Shown piece by piece: positions 16,137 to 24,662 of a stretch of DNA of 28,695 nt (the stretch's first letter is position 1; each line of letters opens with the position of its first letter). The stretch comes from JAHLMP01 sp964608845 (lineage in GTDB: Archaea > Aenigmatarchaeota > Aenigmatarchaeia > GW2011-AR5 > JAHLMP01). Position numbers and translations under genes: made by a program. The DNA is taken from positions 1 through 28,695 of the forward strand of contig CAZSPP010000015.1 of the NCBI GenBank assembly GCA_964608845.1, given 5' to 3'. The notes beneath the pieces were generated by a model. That model saw only the letters and a list, made by a program, of their open reading frames with translations, made no database searches and was not told the origin of the DNA.

Positions 16137-16493
16137 CTGATATCAGATAAAAAAATTTCTTCAATATCTTTAATAATAACTTTGCTAGGAATATTTTTCT
16201 TATTCACTTTTTCCTATTTTATTGAGTATAAAGAATTGGAAATAAGTTCTATAGATTATTCATCTCTAGGAATGAATGTAAAAGTGATTGGATATGTGAA
16301 AAATAAACCTATTTTAAAGAATAATGTTTTGCTATTTTCAATTTCAGACGAATCAAATAAAAGTATAAATGTTGTAATGTTTAATGTTAAGCAATTCAAC
16401 ATATCAAAAGATGATTTAGTATTGGTTATAGGTAAAATAGAAGAATATAAAAATGAGTTGGAAATAGTTGCAAAAAGCATCAAAAAGATTTAA
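16137..16493 (+). CDS. Membrane-anchored OB-fold protein, apparent CTG start
   Basis: About 118 residues. A cationic N-terminus is followed by one transmembrane helix (SLIITLLGIFFLFTFSYF) and an outer OB-like beta-barrel (VKVIGYVKNKPILKNNVLLF...VVMFNVKQFNISKDDLVLVI), the layout of archaeal anchored OB-fold proteins with likely nucleic-acid-binding homologues. No ATG, GTG or TTG lies before the membrane helix; TTG 16182 would cut it in half. CTG 16137 has GGTGGA seven bases upstream, overlapping the CBS gene stop. The last 14 nt overlap the convergent PmbA gene. Function unknown. Confidence 0.6.
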   Translation: MISDKKISSISLIITLLGIFFLFTFSYFIEYKELEISSIDYSSLGMNVKVIGYVKNKPILKNNVLLFSISDESNKSINVVMFNVKQFNISKDDLVLVIGKIEEYKNELEIVAKSIKKI

Positions 16494-17871
16494 TCCTTTT
16501 TGGCATTATCATAATATTTTTAAATTTTATATAAGGCATTAAAGCACATTCTCCGAAACCAGAAGGAGAAACGGATTTATATTCATTTTCTTTTGATATT
16601 TCCTCAACATTTTTTATTAATTCATAAAAATTTCCTACAAGTATAGCATCTTTTATTGTCTCATTAAAACAACCATCCTTTATTGTATAACCTATTCTTA
16701 TTTCTAAGGAAAAAGAACCAGAGAAAGGAGATGCTCTTGGCCAAGAAACCTTATCTATGAATATACCATCTTTAGTTTCAGATATTATATCATTTATATA
16801 TTTTTTTCCATTTTTTATTATTAGATTTGTTATTGTTGGATTTGGAGGAGAAGAATACAACTCTTCTGAAAAAACATTTCTTAAACCATTTCCCGTACTT
16901 TTCTTTTTTACAATGTTCGCTGTCATTAGGTCAAAGAAAAAATTTTTTAAAACACCATTCTTTATAAGAATTTTTTTTCTTGTCGGTATACCCTCATGAT
17001 CAATTGAAAAACTACCTAAACCTTTTGGTAAAGTTCCATCATCTATCATCGTTATTTTTTCAGATGCTATCTTTTCTCCAATCCTTTTTAAAAAAGGAGA
17101 ATTTCCTATAACAAAAGAATTTCCAGATAAAGAATAGCCGAATGTGCTTATGAAAAGTTCTGTTAAAACACTAGGAGAAAGTATTGCTTCGACATTTTTC
17201 TTTTTTATTTTAGCATTCTTCATTTCTTTATAATTTTCTATATGATTTAAAGCATTTTCAAACGAGCTATCTAACATTTTTTTAATATCTTCTATTCTTC
17301 TACCTTTTTCTAATATTTCATATTCAACTGAGTTTAAGACATTTGAATAAAATGTTACAAATGTAGATTTTTCACTTGCTTTTAAACCGTTAGAATTAAC
17401 TATAGAGTATTCTATGGTAGAGAATCTTGTTCTCCCAAAAGATATTCTTTCATTTCTCAACCTTTTTAAAAAATCACCACAAAATTCTATTAAGAATTTT
17501 TCGTCGGAATTTTCAATTTCTTCATCATATATATCTTTAACAATATTTTTTTTACTAATTTTAGCAAAGTTAAAATTATCAACTAAACTTCCAAATTTTG
17601 ATGAAACAATAGCCCTTCTCAATATTTTTTTATAATCTTCTTCTTTTATTAAATTTCCATATGAAAAGCCTATTTTATCATTTACTATAACTCTAATACC
17701 AACTCCTTCAGAAATGTTTTCAAGAAAATTTGTTATTCTATTGTTCTCTATAAAACAAGCTTTTGTTTTTGTTTCTGACATAAATATTTCTATCTCTTTA
17801 ACACCAAGTTCTTCAGAATATTTTATTATACTTTTAGCAATATTTTCTTTGTCTATTTCTTTGCCGATCAT
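16480..17871 (-). CDS. pmbA: PmbA/TldE, inactive partner of the TldD metalloprotease
   Basis: 463 residues. Family features: GVGIRVIVNDKIGFSYGN near the N-terminus, SVLTELFISTFGYSLSGNSF, and IDHEGIPTRKKILIKNGVL. As in other TldE proteins the HExxxH zinc motif is absent; TldE pairs with TldD to form the chamber that degrades or trims peptides. The start overlaps the TldD stop by four bases (ATGA), consistent with equal co-translation. Confidence 0.92.
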   Translation of the reverse strand: MIGKEIDKENIAKSIIKYSEELGVKEIEIFMSETKTKACFIENNRITNFLENISEGVGIRVIVNDKIGFSYGNLIKEEDYKKILRRAIVSSKFGSLVDNFNFAKISKKNIVKDIYDEEIENSDEKFLIEFCGDFLKRLRNERISFGRTRFSTIEYSIVNSNGLKASEKSTFVTFYSNVLNSVEYEILEKGRRIEDIKKMLDSSFENALNHIENYKEMKNAKIKKKNVEAILSPSVLTELFISTFGYSLSGNSFVIGNSPFLKRIGEKIASEKITMIDDGTLPKGLGSFSIDHEGIPTRKKILIKNGVLKNFFFDLMTANIVKKKSTGNGLRNVFSEELYSSPPNPTITNLIIKNGKKYINDIISETKDGIFIDKVSWPRASPFSGSFSLEIRIGYTIKDGCFNETIKDAILVGNFYELIKNVEEISKENEYKSVSPSGFGECALMPYIKFKNIMIMPKRIKSF

Positions 17872-19253
17872 ATACCACCAACGGTTACGTTTTCAATTCT
17901 TATATGCGGACCTCCCGTTCCAACCATTACAAAATCTTCATGCCCCTTTCCACATCCTCCTGGATTAAGATGAAAATCTTTCGATACAGCAGTGATATTT
18001 TTTAACAAATCTAAAACATTTCCTGTAAGAACTATTTCTCCCCTTATAGGTTTTGTTATTTTACTATTTTCTATCAAATATCCCATTAAACAAGAAACAT
18101 AAAAACCTTTTCCTACAGGATCCTCCATTCCGCAAATATTATTTATTGCATATATTCCTTTTTTTATTCCTAAAAAAAGCTCTTCTTTATTATAATCTCC
18201 CGGCTTAAAATATGTATTTGACATTCTAACAAATATTTTTCTTCCAAGCCCCTGAAGTCTTGCATTACCAGTAGATCTCATTTTTTCATTATATTTTTTT
18301 GAAAAAAATGAAGCGGTCTCTCTTGAATGTAAGAAAGAATTTAAGAAACCATTTTTTATTATATAAGTTTTTTGCCCCTCTATACCTTCATGATCAAAAA
18401 AATAAAACCCATTTCCTTCAATTGTAGCATCATCTATTATAGAAACGTTTTTATTAGCTATCTCTTTCCCCAAAAGATTAGAAAGAAAAGATCTCTTATT
18501 TATGACAAAATCTGCTTCAGAAGGATGACCTATTATTTCATGCGCTATAACTCCAGCAACACTACCATCCACAACAACAGGAAAATTGCCTTTTGGGCAT
18601 CCTTTTCCTTTTAGTTGTTCAATAGCTTTACCAACTATTTCATTAATTTTATTTTCATCAATCTCTTCAACAACTTCATATCCTTTCGCTCCACCAAAAC
18701 TTTCAAAACTTTCTGTAACTATATCATTCTGCCTAGCGTTTACATAAAGTATAATATTTGTTTTTGTTAGAGTTTGCTCTATATACCTTTGCTCAGAACT
18801 CATAAAATACATAACATCATATGAATCACTATAAACTATTTTGGAGCTTTTTATTTTTTTGTTTGAAGTTGAAATACTAAAAATTTCTTCTATATCATTA
18901 ACCTTTTTTTCTAAGGAAATTTCTTCAGGCCTTCTTTTAACTCTATTTTTTACAATTTTTTTAATAGGCCTAAGAAATTCTATTTGGTTATTTTGTTTAT
19001 ATTCAGAATCATAACATATGCTTTTAGCAATATTTTCTAAAATCTTTCTATTTATTTTAGTAGTTGTCGCATATCTGAAAAATCCATCTTTTAAAACTCT
19101 TAGAACAGCGAAACATTTTTCATTTATTTCGACAGATCTTTTTTTACTATCTTTTTTTATCACGGTATTTTTATCTTTAAAAATTCTTATATCAGAAAAT
19201 TCTGCTCCATTTTCTTCACAAACTCTTAAAATATTTTTAAACAAATCTTCCAT
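17868..19253 (-). CDS. tldD: TldD metalloprotease subunit
   Basis: About 461 residues from ATG 19253. The zinc-binding motif HEIIGH lies near residue 237, within VIAHEIIGHPSEADF, and the family segment DHEGIEGQKTYIIKNGFLNS follows, with GGCGKGHEDFVMVGTGGPH near the end. TldD/TldE removes leaders or degrades unfolded peptides; in bacteria it matures microcin B17. GTG 19262 is in frame but overlaps the upstream stop; the ATG is preferred. It sits between an M24 peptidase and PmbA, so this is a peptide-processing block. Confidence 0.93.
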   Translation of the reverse strand: MEDLFKNILRVCEENGAEFSDIRIFKDKNTVIKKDSKKRSVEINEKCFAVLRVLKDGFFRYATTTKINRKILENIAKSICYDSEYKQNNQIEFLRPIKKIVKNRVKRRPEEISLEKKVNDIEEIFSISTSNKKIKSSKIVYSDSYDVMYFMSSEQRYIEQTLTKTNIILYVNARQNDIVTESFESFGGAKGYEVVEEIDENKINEIVGKAIEQLKGKGCPKGNFPVVVDGSVAGVIAHEIIGHPSEADFVINKRSFLSNLLGKEIANKNVSIIDDATIEGNGFYFFDHEGIEGQKTYIIKNGFLNSFLHSRETASFFSKKYNEKMRSTGNARLQGLGRKIFVRMSNTYFKPGDYNKEELFLGIKKGIYAINNICGMEDPVGKGFYVSCLMGYLIENSKITKPIRGEIVLTGNVLDLLKNITAVSKDFHLNPGGCGKGHEDFVMVGTGGPHIRIENVTVGGI

Positions 19254-19261
19254 TATAACCA

Positions 19262-20317
19262 CTATTTTTCAATTATATTAGCTTTTGTAAGTAATTTTGG
19301 TTTTTTGTTCTTTATTAGCAAATCGTTTTCAATTCTAAATCCTGCATTTTTTATATATATACCGGGCTCTATTGTAAATATCATATTATCTTTAAAAATA
19401 TTTTTGCTTTTTGGTGAGATTGTAGGATATTCATGAATATCTAACCCAATTCCATGACCTAGTGCATGTTGCATTTCAAATCCAAAAGTATTTTTTACAT
19501 TCTCATTAGCAGATTCAAACAAGTACTTAACCTCTAAAAAAGGTTTTATTTGCTCTATTGAAGAATCATGAATATTTTTAATAACCCTTAAAATTTTTTT
19601 TAATTTATTAGGAACATCGCCTATTAAAAAAGGTATTGTTACATCTGAACAATATCCTTTATACCTTATTCCAAAGTCTATAATTCCATAATTTTTAATT
19701 TTTTTATTAGAATATGAAGGTATTGGATGTATTGATCCACTTCTTCTATCACTTGCAATTATTGTGTTAAATGCTAAAGTGGCGTGATTTATTTTAGCAA
19801 TCTCTTCTTCTATAATCTTTTCTATATAAAATTCACTTAAATTTTTTCTTATCTCCTTTTCAATCTTTTTTATAATCTTGTTCGATATTGAGCAAGCTCT
19901 TTTTATGTTTCTTATCTCTTCTTCATCCTTTATTGCTCTAATGTTCAACAATTCTTCAGAAACATCAATTAATTTAAATTTCCTAAGTTTTGAGCCGATA
20001 GTGTATGGAAAATAATTTTTATTTATTCCGATTTTTTTGAATTTTTTAATTTCTTTTTTAATCGTATTCACATCAAAAAAATTTTTTATTTCTATAATTT
20101 TTACACTATTATCAATCTTTATTTCAAACCACTTTGGTGCTAACAGTTTTATTTCATCTAATGAAATTATAATCGAAGCAGAAACATTTTCTAAAAAAGT
20201 TCCTAATATATAATCTACATTTCTGTCTCTGATAAAGTCGGTTGTAATAAGAAGCAAAGCTTCTATATCATTTTTTTCAAGAATTTTTTTAATTTCGTTG
20301 ATTCTCCTTTTCTTCAT
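19262..20317 (-). CDS. M24-family metallopeptidase (Xaa-Pro aminopeptidase-like)
   Basis: 351 residues. The N-terminal creatinase-like domain is followed by a pita-bread catalytic domain whose five metal ligands are visible: Asp in IIDFGIRYKGYCSD (two Asp), His in HALGHGIGLDIHE, Glu in FTIEPGIY and Glu in FRIENDLLI. It probably removes N-terminal residues preceding proline. It overlaps Trm56 by 29 nt upstream and is followed closely by TldD. Substrate specificity is inferred from family only. Confidence 0.9.
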   Translation of the reverse strand: MKKRRINEIKKILEKNDIEALLLITTDFIRDRNVDYILGTFLENVSASIIISLDEIKLLAPKWFEIKIDNSVKIIEIKNFFDVNTIKKEIKKFKKIGINKNYFPYTIGSKLRKFKLIDVSEELLNIRAIKDEEEIRNIKRACSISNKIIKKIEKEIRKNLSEFYIEKIIEEEIAKINHATLAFNTIIASDRRSGSIHPIPSYSNKKIKNYGIIDFGIRYKGYCSDVTIPFLIGDVPNKLKKILRVIKNIHDSSIEQIKPFLEVKYLFESANENVKNTFGFEMQHALGHGIGLDIHEYPTISPKSKNIFKDNMIFTIEPGIYIKNAGFRIENDLLIKNKKPKLLTKANIIEK

Positions 20318-20843
20318 TTATCTTAATCACCCTTTTCCCTTTTTCCATAGGAATTATTTTTATTTTTGCATTTTCAAACTCCTTTTCTAATTCCTTACCT
20401 TTAAAATATTCATGTAGAAAAATAGAGAGGGCAGCTATTTCACTGTGAGGTTGGTTTGTTATAGCTATGTTAAAATCAGAATTATGATAAATTTCTCCAG
20501 GGACTCTTTCACTACCAACTATAACAAGAATTTTATCATTTTTTCTTATTTCTTCTATACAATTTTGGATAGGTATTCCGTACATAGTTAAATGGATAAT
20601 AGAAAAACCTTTATTTTTATAATCTTTTACAACCTCCTTCCAACTTTTTTGATATGAAACAAAAAACTCACCTCCCCATTTTTTAACAACATTTGAAATA
20701 TTTTTTTCAATATTCTTATCTTCTGAGCCAGTGTATATACATCCTTTAGCATTAAAAGCTCTAGCAACGAGAAAAACATGAGTTGTTACTCGAGCATCTC
20801 TTTTTATTCTATGAGATAATCTCAAAACAATAACTTCAGCCAT
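20289..20843 (-). CDS. trm56: tRNA (cytidine-56-2'-O)-methyltransferase Trm56
   Basis: 184 residues, SPOUT superfamily. Diagnostic segments: VIVLRLSHRIKRDARVTTHV at the N-terminus and IVGSERVPGEIYHNSDFNIA then TNQPHSEIAALSIFL, which form the SAM knot. The enzyme is archaea-specific and 2'-O-methylates C56 in the T-loop, stabilising the D-loop/T-loop kissing. Here its gene is in an operon headed by a tRNA-Gln whose T-loop is enlarged by a 10-nt insertion immediately after that position, so the substrate form is of special interest. Confidence 0.93.
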   Translation of the reverse strand: MAEVIVLRLSHRIKRDARVTTHVFLVARAFNAKGCIYTGSEDKNIEKNISNVVKKWGGEFFVSYQKSWKEVVKDYKNKGFSIIHLTMYGIPIQNCIEEIRKNDKILVIVGSERVPGEIYHNSDFNIAITNQPHSEIAALSIFLHEYFKGKELEKEFENAKIKIIPMEKGKRVIKINEEKENQRN

Positions 20844-20848
20844 ATTTA

Positions 20849-21460
20849 TTAGTTGTTAAAATTATTTTTATTTTTCAGGTTGCAAATAACATAAAAGAAA
20901 TAACAATTAGATAGTCTTTTTCCTTTTATTATTTTGAATTTCAAATCAAAAGAAGAAAAAACATTTTTAACTTCTTTCATTTTCCATGTTTTTACTTCAT
21001 ATTCTTCCTTTCCAATACTCTTTATTTCTCTTTTTCCGCCACTTCTAAATTCTATTATTAAAATATTTTTTGTAACCCTTTTCATTTCTTTAATTATTTT
21101 TTCTAAGACACTTTCAACATCTTGTATAGATCCTATAGTATTTCCAAGACAAATCGTTACATCAAACACAGAATCTTTAAACGGAAGTTCTCTTATATCG
21201 CCTATAACATAAAAACCATTCATAAGTTTTTTTGCATTTAGTATCATATTTTTAGAATAATCTAAACCAACCACAAAAAAGCCTTTAGAACTTAAAAATC
21301 TCACATGTCTTCCTGTGCCACAACCAGCATCTAAAATTAATTTCATATCTTTTTTTATCAGTTTTTCTAAAATTCTTTTTTCTTCTTCAAAAAGAGATTT
21401 TCCGTAATATTTCTTTTTTGCATAAATATTTGCAATTCTATCCCAAACATTTTCTTTCAT
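20849..21460 (-). CDS. Class I SAM methyltransferase
   Basis: 203 residues. SAM loop LDAGCGTGRHVRFLSSKG near residues 43-60, VVGLDYSKNMI, DSVFDVTICLGNTIGS, and a strand IEFRSGG. The substrate is unknown; the neighbour Trm56 hints at tRNA but does not prove it. The ATG at 21460 lies one base after the tRNA-Gln discriminator, leaving no room for a ribosome binding site. Cleavage at the tRNA 3' end would create a leaderless mRNA. The stop is five bases before Trm56. Confidence 0.8.
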   Translation of the reverse strand: MKENVWDRIANIYAKKKYYGKSLFEEEKRILEKLIKKDMKLILDAGCGTGRHVRFLSSKGFFVVGLDYSKNMILNAKKLMNGFYVIGDIRELPFKDSVFDVTICLGNTIGSIQDVESVLEKIIKEMKRVTKNILIIEFRSGGKREIKSIGKEEYEVKTWKMKEVKNVFSSFDLKFKIIKGKRLSNCYFFYVICNLKNKNNFNN

Positions 21461-21461
21461 A

Positions 21462-21544
21462 TAGCCCCGCTCGGATTTTCAAAAATTCGAACCGAGGTCT
21501 ACTGGTCCAGAGCCAGTCATGCTTGACCGCTACACCACGGGGCT
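21462..21544 (-). tRNA. tRNA-Gln (CTG), 10-nt T-loop insertion
   Basis: On the minus strand: acceptor AGCCCCG/CGGGGCT with discriminator A, anticodon stem ACTGG/CCAGT around CTCTGGA, anticodon CTG. The T-stem CTCGG/CCGAG encloses TTCGAATTTTTGAAAAT, 17 nt instead of seven. Removing ten bases restores TTCGAAT. The inserted bases form ATTT/AAAT around TTGA. No canonical BHB was found. The D-arm and anticodon arm are normal. Confidence 0.93.
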
Positions 21545-21568
21545 TCATATAAAATTAAAAGAATAACA

Positions 21569-21584
21569 CTTAAATTTAATTAAG
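21569..21584. promoter_or_regulatory. Near-palindromic bidirectional TATA element
   Basis: CTTAAATTTAATTAAG lies about 25 nt before ATG 21600 on the plus strand and about 30 nt before the tRNA-Gln 5' end on the minus strand, so one element may serve both directions. Confidence 0.5.
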
Positions 21585-21599
21585 AAGTAAGATTTTTAT

Positions 21600-21938
21600 A
21601 TGAAGCCGAAAATAGAAAAAATAGATTTCGGAGTTGTGGTTATTAACGGAGAAACTTATAGGGATAAAGATTTAATAGTTTATTGGGATGGAACTATTCA
21701 GACAAAAGAAAAATCTCATATATTTTCTGAAAAAGATTTCAAAAATATTTTGAAAAAGAAACCGGAAACAGTTATAATAAGTACAGGATTTTATGATTGT
21801 GTGAAAGTAGATAATACTATAAATGTTTTAGGCAGAATTCATGGAGTAAAAGTAATAAAATCGAGAACACAAGAAGCGTGTAAGATTTTTAATGATCTCG
21901 AAGAAAAAACAGCAATTTTTATTCATCCTACTTGCTAA
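21600..21938 (+). CDS. Mth938-like (DUF498) domain protein
   Basis: 112 residues. Resembles Mth938/NDUFAF3-fold proteins: IDFGVVVINGETYRDKDLIV near the N-terminus, then PETVIISTGFYDCVKVD and VKVIKSRTQEACKIFNDLEE, ending HPTC. The fold is a compact alpha-beta sandwich of unsettled biochemical role. It appears leaderless, with a TATA-like element about 25 nt upstream and no ribosome binding site. Confidence 0.8.
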   Translation: MKPKIEKIDFGVVVINGETYRDKDLIVYWDGTIQTKEKSHIFSEKDFKNILKKKPETVIISTGFYDCVKVDNTINVLGRIHGVKVIKSRTQEACKIFNDLEEKTAIFIHPTC

Positions 21939-21982
21939 ATAGTAAGAATAAGAATTTAATTATTAAAAAATAGCTTAATTTT

Positions 21983-22393
21983 ATGAAAAGAAAGACGCTA
22001 TATTCAATAATAATCTCTTTAGTTATGTTTATATCAATTATATCTTTTCCTATGATAATGTTATTTGGAGAAAGACAAAAAATTCATATAGAAAATTTAA
22101 CAGAGTATATTAATGCAGGAGCTACAGTAGTAATATTTTATTATAAAAATGAAAATGATGAAAAAGCTAAAGAAATTGAAAATATTCTAGATAGTATATC
22201 AAGAGATTATTTAACATCTCTTAACGAGATACAGGTTTTTATATTCAAACAAAAGGGAGAAAATACAGAAATTAAGATAGAAAGCTTAAAGGGCGTTTCG
22301 ATAATTAAGGAAAACGAAATATCAGAAAAAACAATAAGAGAAAATATTTGTAAGCTTTTATTTTACCCTTCTGTAAAATGTTTAAGTATTTAA
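21983..22393 (+). CDS. Single-pass membrane protein, unknown function
   Basis: 136 residues. A basic MKRKT start is followed by one transmembrane or signal-anchor helix (about residues 7-29, IIISLVMFISIISFPMIMLF). The outer domain has alternating strands and helices (TVVIFYYKNENDEKAKEIEN, then EIQVFIFKQKG) and two Cys near the C-terminus, faintly thioredoxin-like but lacking a CxxC. I do not recognise a family. It ends 17 nt before the AlaRS start in the same direction. Confidence 0.6.
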   Translation: MKRKTLYSIIISLVMFISIISFPMIMLFGERQKIHIENLTEYINAGATVVIFYYKNENDEKAKEIENILDSISRDYLTSLNEIQVFIFKQKGENTEIKIESLKGVSIIKENEISEKTIRENICKLLFYPSVKCLSI

Positions 22394-22409
22394 GAATAAG
22401 TTGGTTAGA

Positions 22410-24182
22410 ATGGATGAAAAAATAACTGGAAAAAAATTGAAAGAATTATATTTAAATTTCTTTAGAAAAAAGGGTCATGCAATAATAGGTTCCGCTCCAT
22501 TAATACCAGAAAATGATCCGAGCGTTCTTTTCACAACAGCTGGAATGCATCCGCTAATACCTTTTTTATTAGGTGCTCCTCATCCATCGGGGAGAAGACT
22601 CGCTAATGTGCAAAAATGTTTAAGAACAGATGATATCGATTCTGTCGGAGATACATTTCATAATACATTTTTTGAAATGCTTGGAAATTGGAGTTTAGGA
22701 GATTATTTTAAAAGAGAAGCTATTTCATGGGCATTTGAATTTCTTATAGATGTTCTCAAATTAGAGAAAGAAAAAATAAATGTAACAGTTTTTGAAGGAA
22801 ATGAAAATGCTCCAAGAGATGATGAAGCAATAAAGATATGGGAAGGGTTGGGAATACCGAGAGAAAAAATATTTTTAAAGCCAGCAGAAGATAATTGGTG
22901 GGGACCTGTTGGAAATTTTGGTCCTTGCGGACCAGATACTGAAATATTTTTTGATACAGGAAAAGAAAAATGTTCTGAAAAATGCGAACCAGGATGTAAA
23001 TGCGGAAAATATTTTGAGATATGGAATCTTGTTTTCATGGAATATAATAAAACAGAGAAAGGATTTGAAAAATTGAAACAAAAAAATGTTGATACTGGTA
23101 TGGGAGTGGAAAGAACAACAGCAATACTACAAGGATTAAATAGTGTTTATGAAACAGAATTATTTGAGCCTCTAATTAAAAAGATAACAGAAGCAAGTAA
23201 AAAAGATGAAATTAAACACAAAAGAATTATAGCGGACCATATAAGAGCGTCAACATTTGTTTTGAGTGAAGGTATCATACCATCTAATGTAGAGCATGGA
23301 TATGTTTTGAGAAGATTGATAAGAAGATCAATAAGATCTTGTATTGTCTTAGAATGCGATCCAAATATATTAAAAGAGCTTGCAGAAATAGTAATAAAAA
23401 TTTATGGTTCTGATTATCCAGAACTAGAAAAAGAAAAGAAATTTATTTTAGAAAAGTTAGATGAAGAAATTTCAAAATTTAAAAAAGTTATTGAAAAAGG
23501 CTTAAAATACTTTGATAAAATAGTTTCAAAAGAAAATATAATAAGCGGAAAGGATGCTTTTCTTTTATATCAATCTTATGGATTTCCTATTGAGTTAACA
23601 AAAGAAATAGCAAAAGAAAAAGGTTTAATAGTAAATGAAAATGAATTTTGGCAAGAATATGAAAAGCATAAAGAAAAAAGTAGAACACTATCTTCTGGAA
23701 TGTTTAAAGGTGGCTTAATGGACCAAAGCGAAGAAACAAAAAAATATCATACAGCTACTCATTTATTACATCAAGCATTAAGAATTGTTTTAGGAGAGCA
23801 TGTAAAACAAAAAGGAAGCAATATTACACCCGAAAGGCTTCGTTTTGATTTTACTCATCCAAAAAAATTAACAAAGGAAGAAATAGAAAAGATTGAAGAG
23901 ATTGTTAACCAAAAAATAAAAGAAGGTTTACCTGTTAAAAGAATAGATTTAACCTTAGAAGAAGCTAAAAAGATGGGTGCATTAGGATTTTTTGAAGAAA
24001 AATATGGAAAAATGGTTTCTGTATATACTATAGGAGACTTTTCAAAGGAGATTTGCGGAGGGCCACATGTAAGCAATACAAAAGAATTAGGAAAATTTAA
24101 AATTATAAAAGAAGAAGGTATAGCACAAGGAATAAGAAGAATAAAAGCTATTTTAATAAAAGAAGAAAACTCAACAAAATAA
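22410..24182 (+). CDS. alaS: Alanyl-tRNA synthetase lacking the C-Ala domain
   Basis: 590 residues against about 900 for usual archaeal AlaRS. The catalytic core is complete (SAPLIPENDPSVLFTTAGMH; LRTDDIDSVGDTFHNTFFEM; GPCGPDTEIFF), with an archaeal Cys-rich insert KCSEKCEPGCKCGKY. The editing domain carries its zinc ligands HxxxH (THLLH, about 449) and CGGPH (about 548). The protein stops right after the editing domain; no C-Ala or oligomerisation coiled coil follows. The convergent P1 gene begins 36 nt later, so this is not a recent frameshift in place. A separate C-terminal piece elsewhere, as in Nanoarchaeum's split enzyme, is possible. ATG 22410 is chosen over TTG 22401. Confidence 0.95.
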   Translation: MDEKITGKKLKELYLNFFRKKGHAIIGSAPLIPENDPSVLFTTAGMHPLIPFLLGAPHPSGRRLANVQKCLRTDDIDSVGDTFHNTFFEMLGNWSLGDYFKREAISWAFEFLIDVLKLEKEKINVTVFEGNENAPRDDEAIKIWEGLGIPREKIFLKPAEDNWWGPVGNFGPCGPDTEIFFDTGKEKCSEKCEPGCKCGKYFEIWNLVFMEYNKTEKGFEKLKQKNVDTGMGVERTTAILQGLNSVYETELFEPLIKKITEASKKDEIKHKRIIADHIRASTFVLSEGIIPSNVEHGYVLRRLIRRSIRSCIVLECDPNILKELAEIVIKIYGSDYPELEKEKKFILEKLDEEISKFKKVIEKGLKYFDKIVSKENIISGKDAFLLYQSYGFPIELTKEIAKEKGLIVNENEFWQEYEKHKEKSRTLSSGMFKGGLMDQSEETKKYHTATHLLHQALRIVLGEHVKQKGSNITPERLRFDFTHPKKLTKEEIEKIEEIVNQKIKEGLPVKRIDLTLEEAKKMGALGFFEEKYGKMVSVYTIGDFSKEICGGPHVSNTKELGKFKIIKEEGIAQGIRRIKAILIKEENSTK

Positions 24183-24217
24183 ATTTTCTACTTTAAAAAC
24201 TCAAAAATAAGAAATAA

Positions 24218-24514
24218 TCAACCAAATAAAGAGGATAAGCCAGCTACTGCTTCTTCCATTTTCTTTTCTTCTTTCTCTTCCTTCTCTTTTGTTTCTTCTT
24301 GAACCTCTTGCTTAGTTTGCACTGATGGAGCTGGAGATAGATAAGCTTTGCTTATAGCTTCATCTATGTTTACACCTTCTAATGCAGTTACCAATGCTTT
24401 TATTTGAGCTTCATCTACATTTTCTCCTATAGCTTTTACAATGTTTCTTAAATTTTCTTCATTTATTTCTTTTTTTGCGGAATGAAGCAAAAGCGCAGCG
24501 TATATTAAGTTCAT
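24218..24514 (-). CDS. rpl12: Ribosomal stalk protein P1
   Basis: 98 residues. Helical N-terminal dimerisation domain MNLIYAALLLHSAKKEINEE, a charged Lys/Glu hinge and the conserved C-terminal EEAVAGLSSLFG that recruits EF-2 and other translational GTPases. The start at 24514 is supported by GAGTGATG a few bases upstream (24518-24525); longer in-frame starts at 24520 and 24556 are less likely. The intact tail suggests normal factor recruitment despite the altered 23S factor site. Confidence 0.95.
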   Translation of the reverse strand: MNLIYAALLLHSAKKEINEENLRNIVKAIGENVDEAQIKALVTALEGVNIDEAISKAYLSPAPSVQTKQEVQEETKEKEEKEEKKMEEAVAGLSSLFG

Positions 24515-24662
24515 TTTCATCACTCTATTAAAATTACACTTTATTAAATCAAACATAAAAATTTAAATACGTTAAATTTTTGAGCTTTCACAAAATCTAT
24601 TAAGTAAAATATAGTTTTGTGTTTACGAAAATGTATTAATAAATAAAAACTATTTTCTATTT

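Noticed and set aside
16757..19281. Plus-strand ORFs of 73-87 codons opposite tldD and pmbA
   Set aside because: Low-complexity Phe/Ile/Ser-rich antisense shadows of real minus-strand genes with clear motifs.
22410..24182. AlaRS shortened by a recent nonsense or frameshift mutation
   Set aside because: Only 36 nt separate its stop from the convergent P1 gene, with no residual C-Ala coding sequence.
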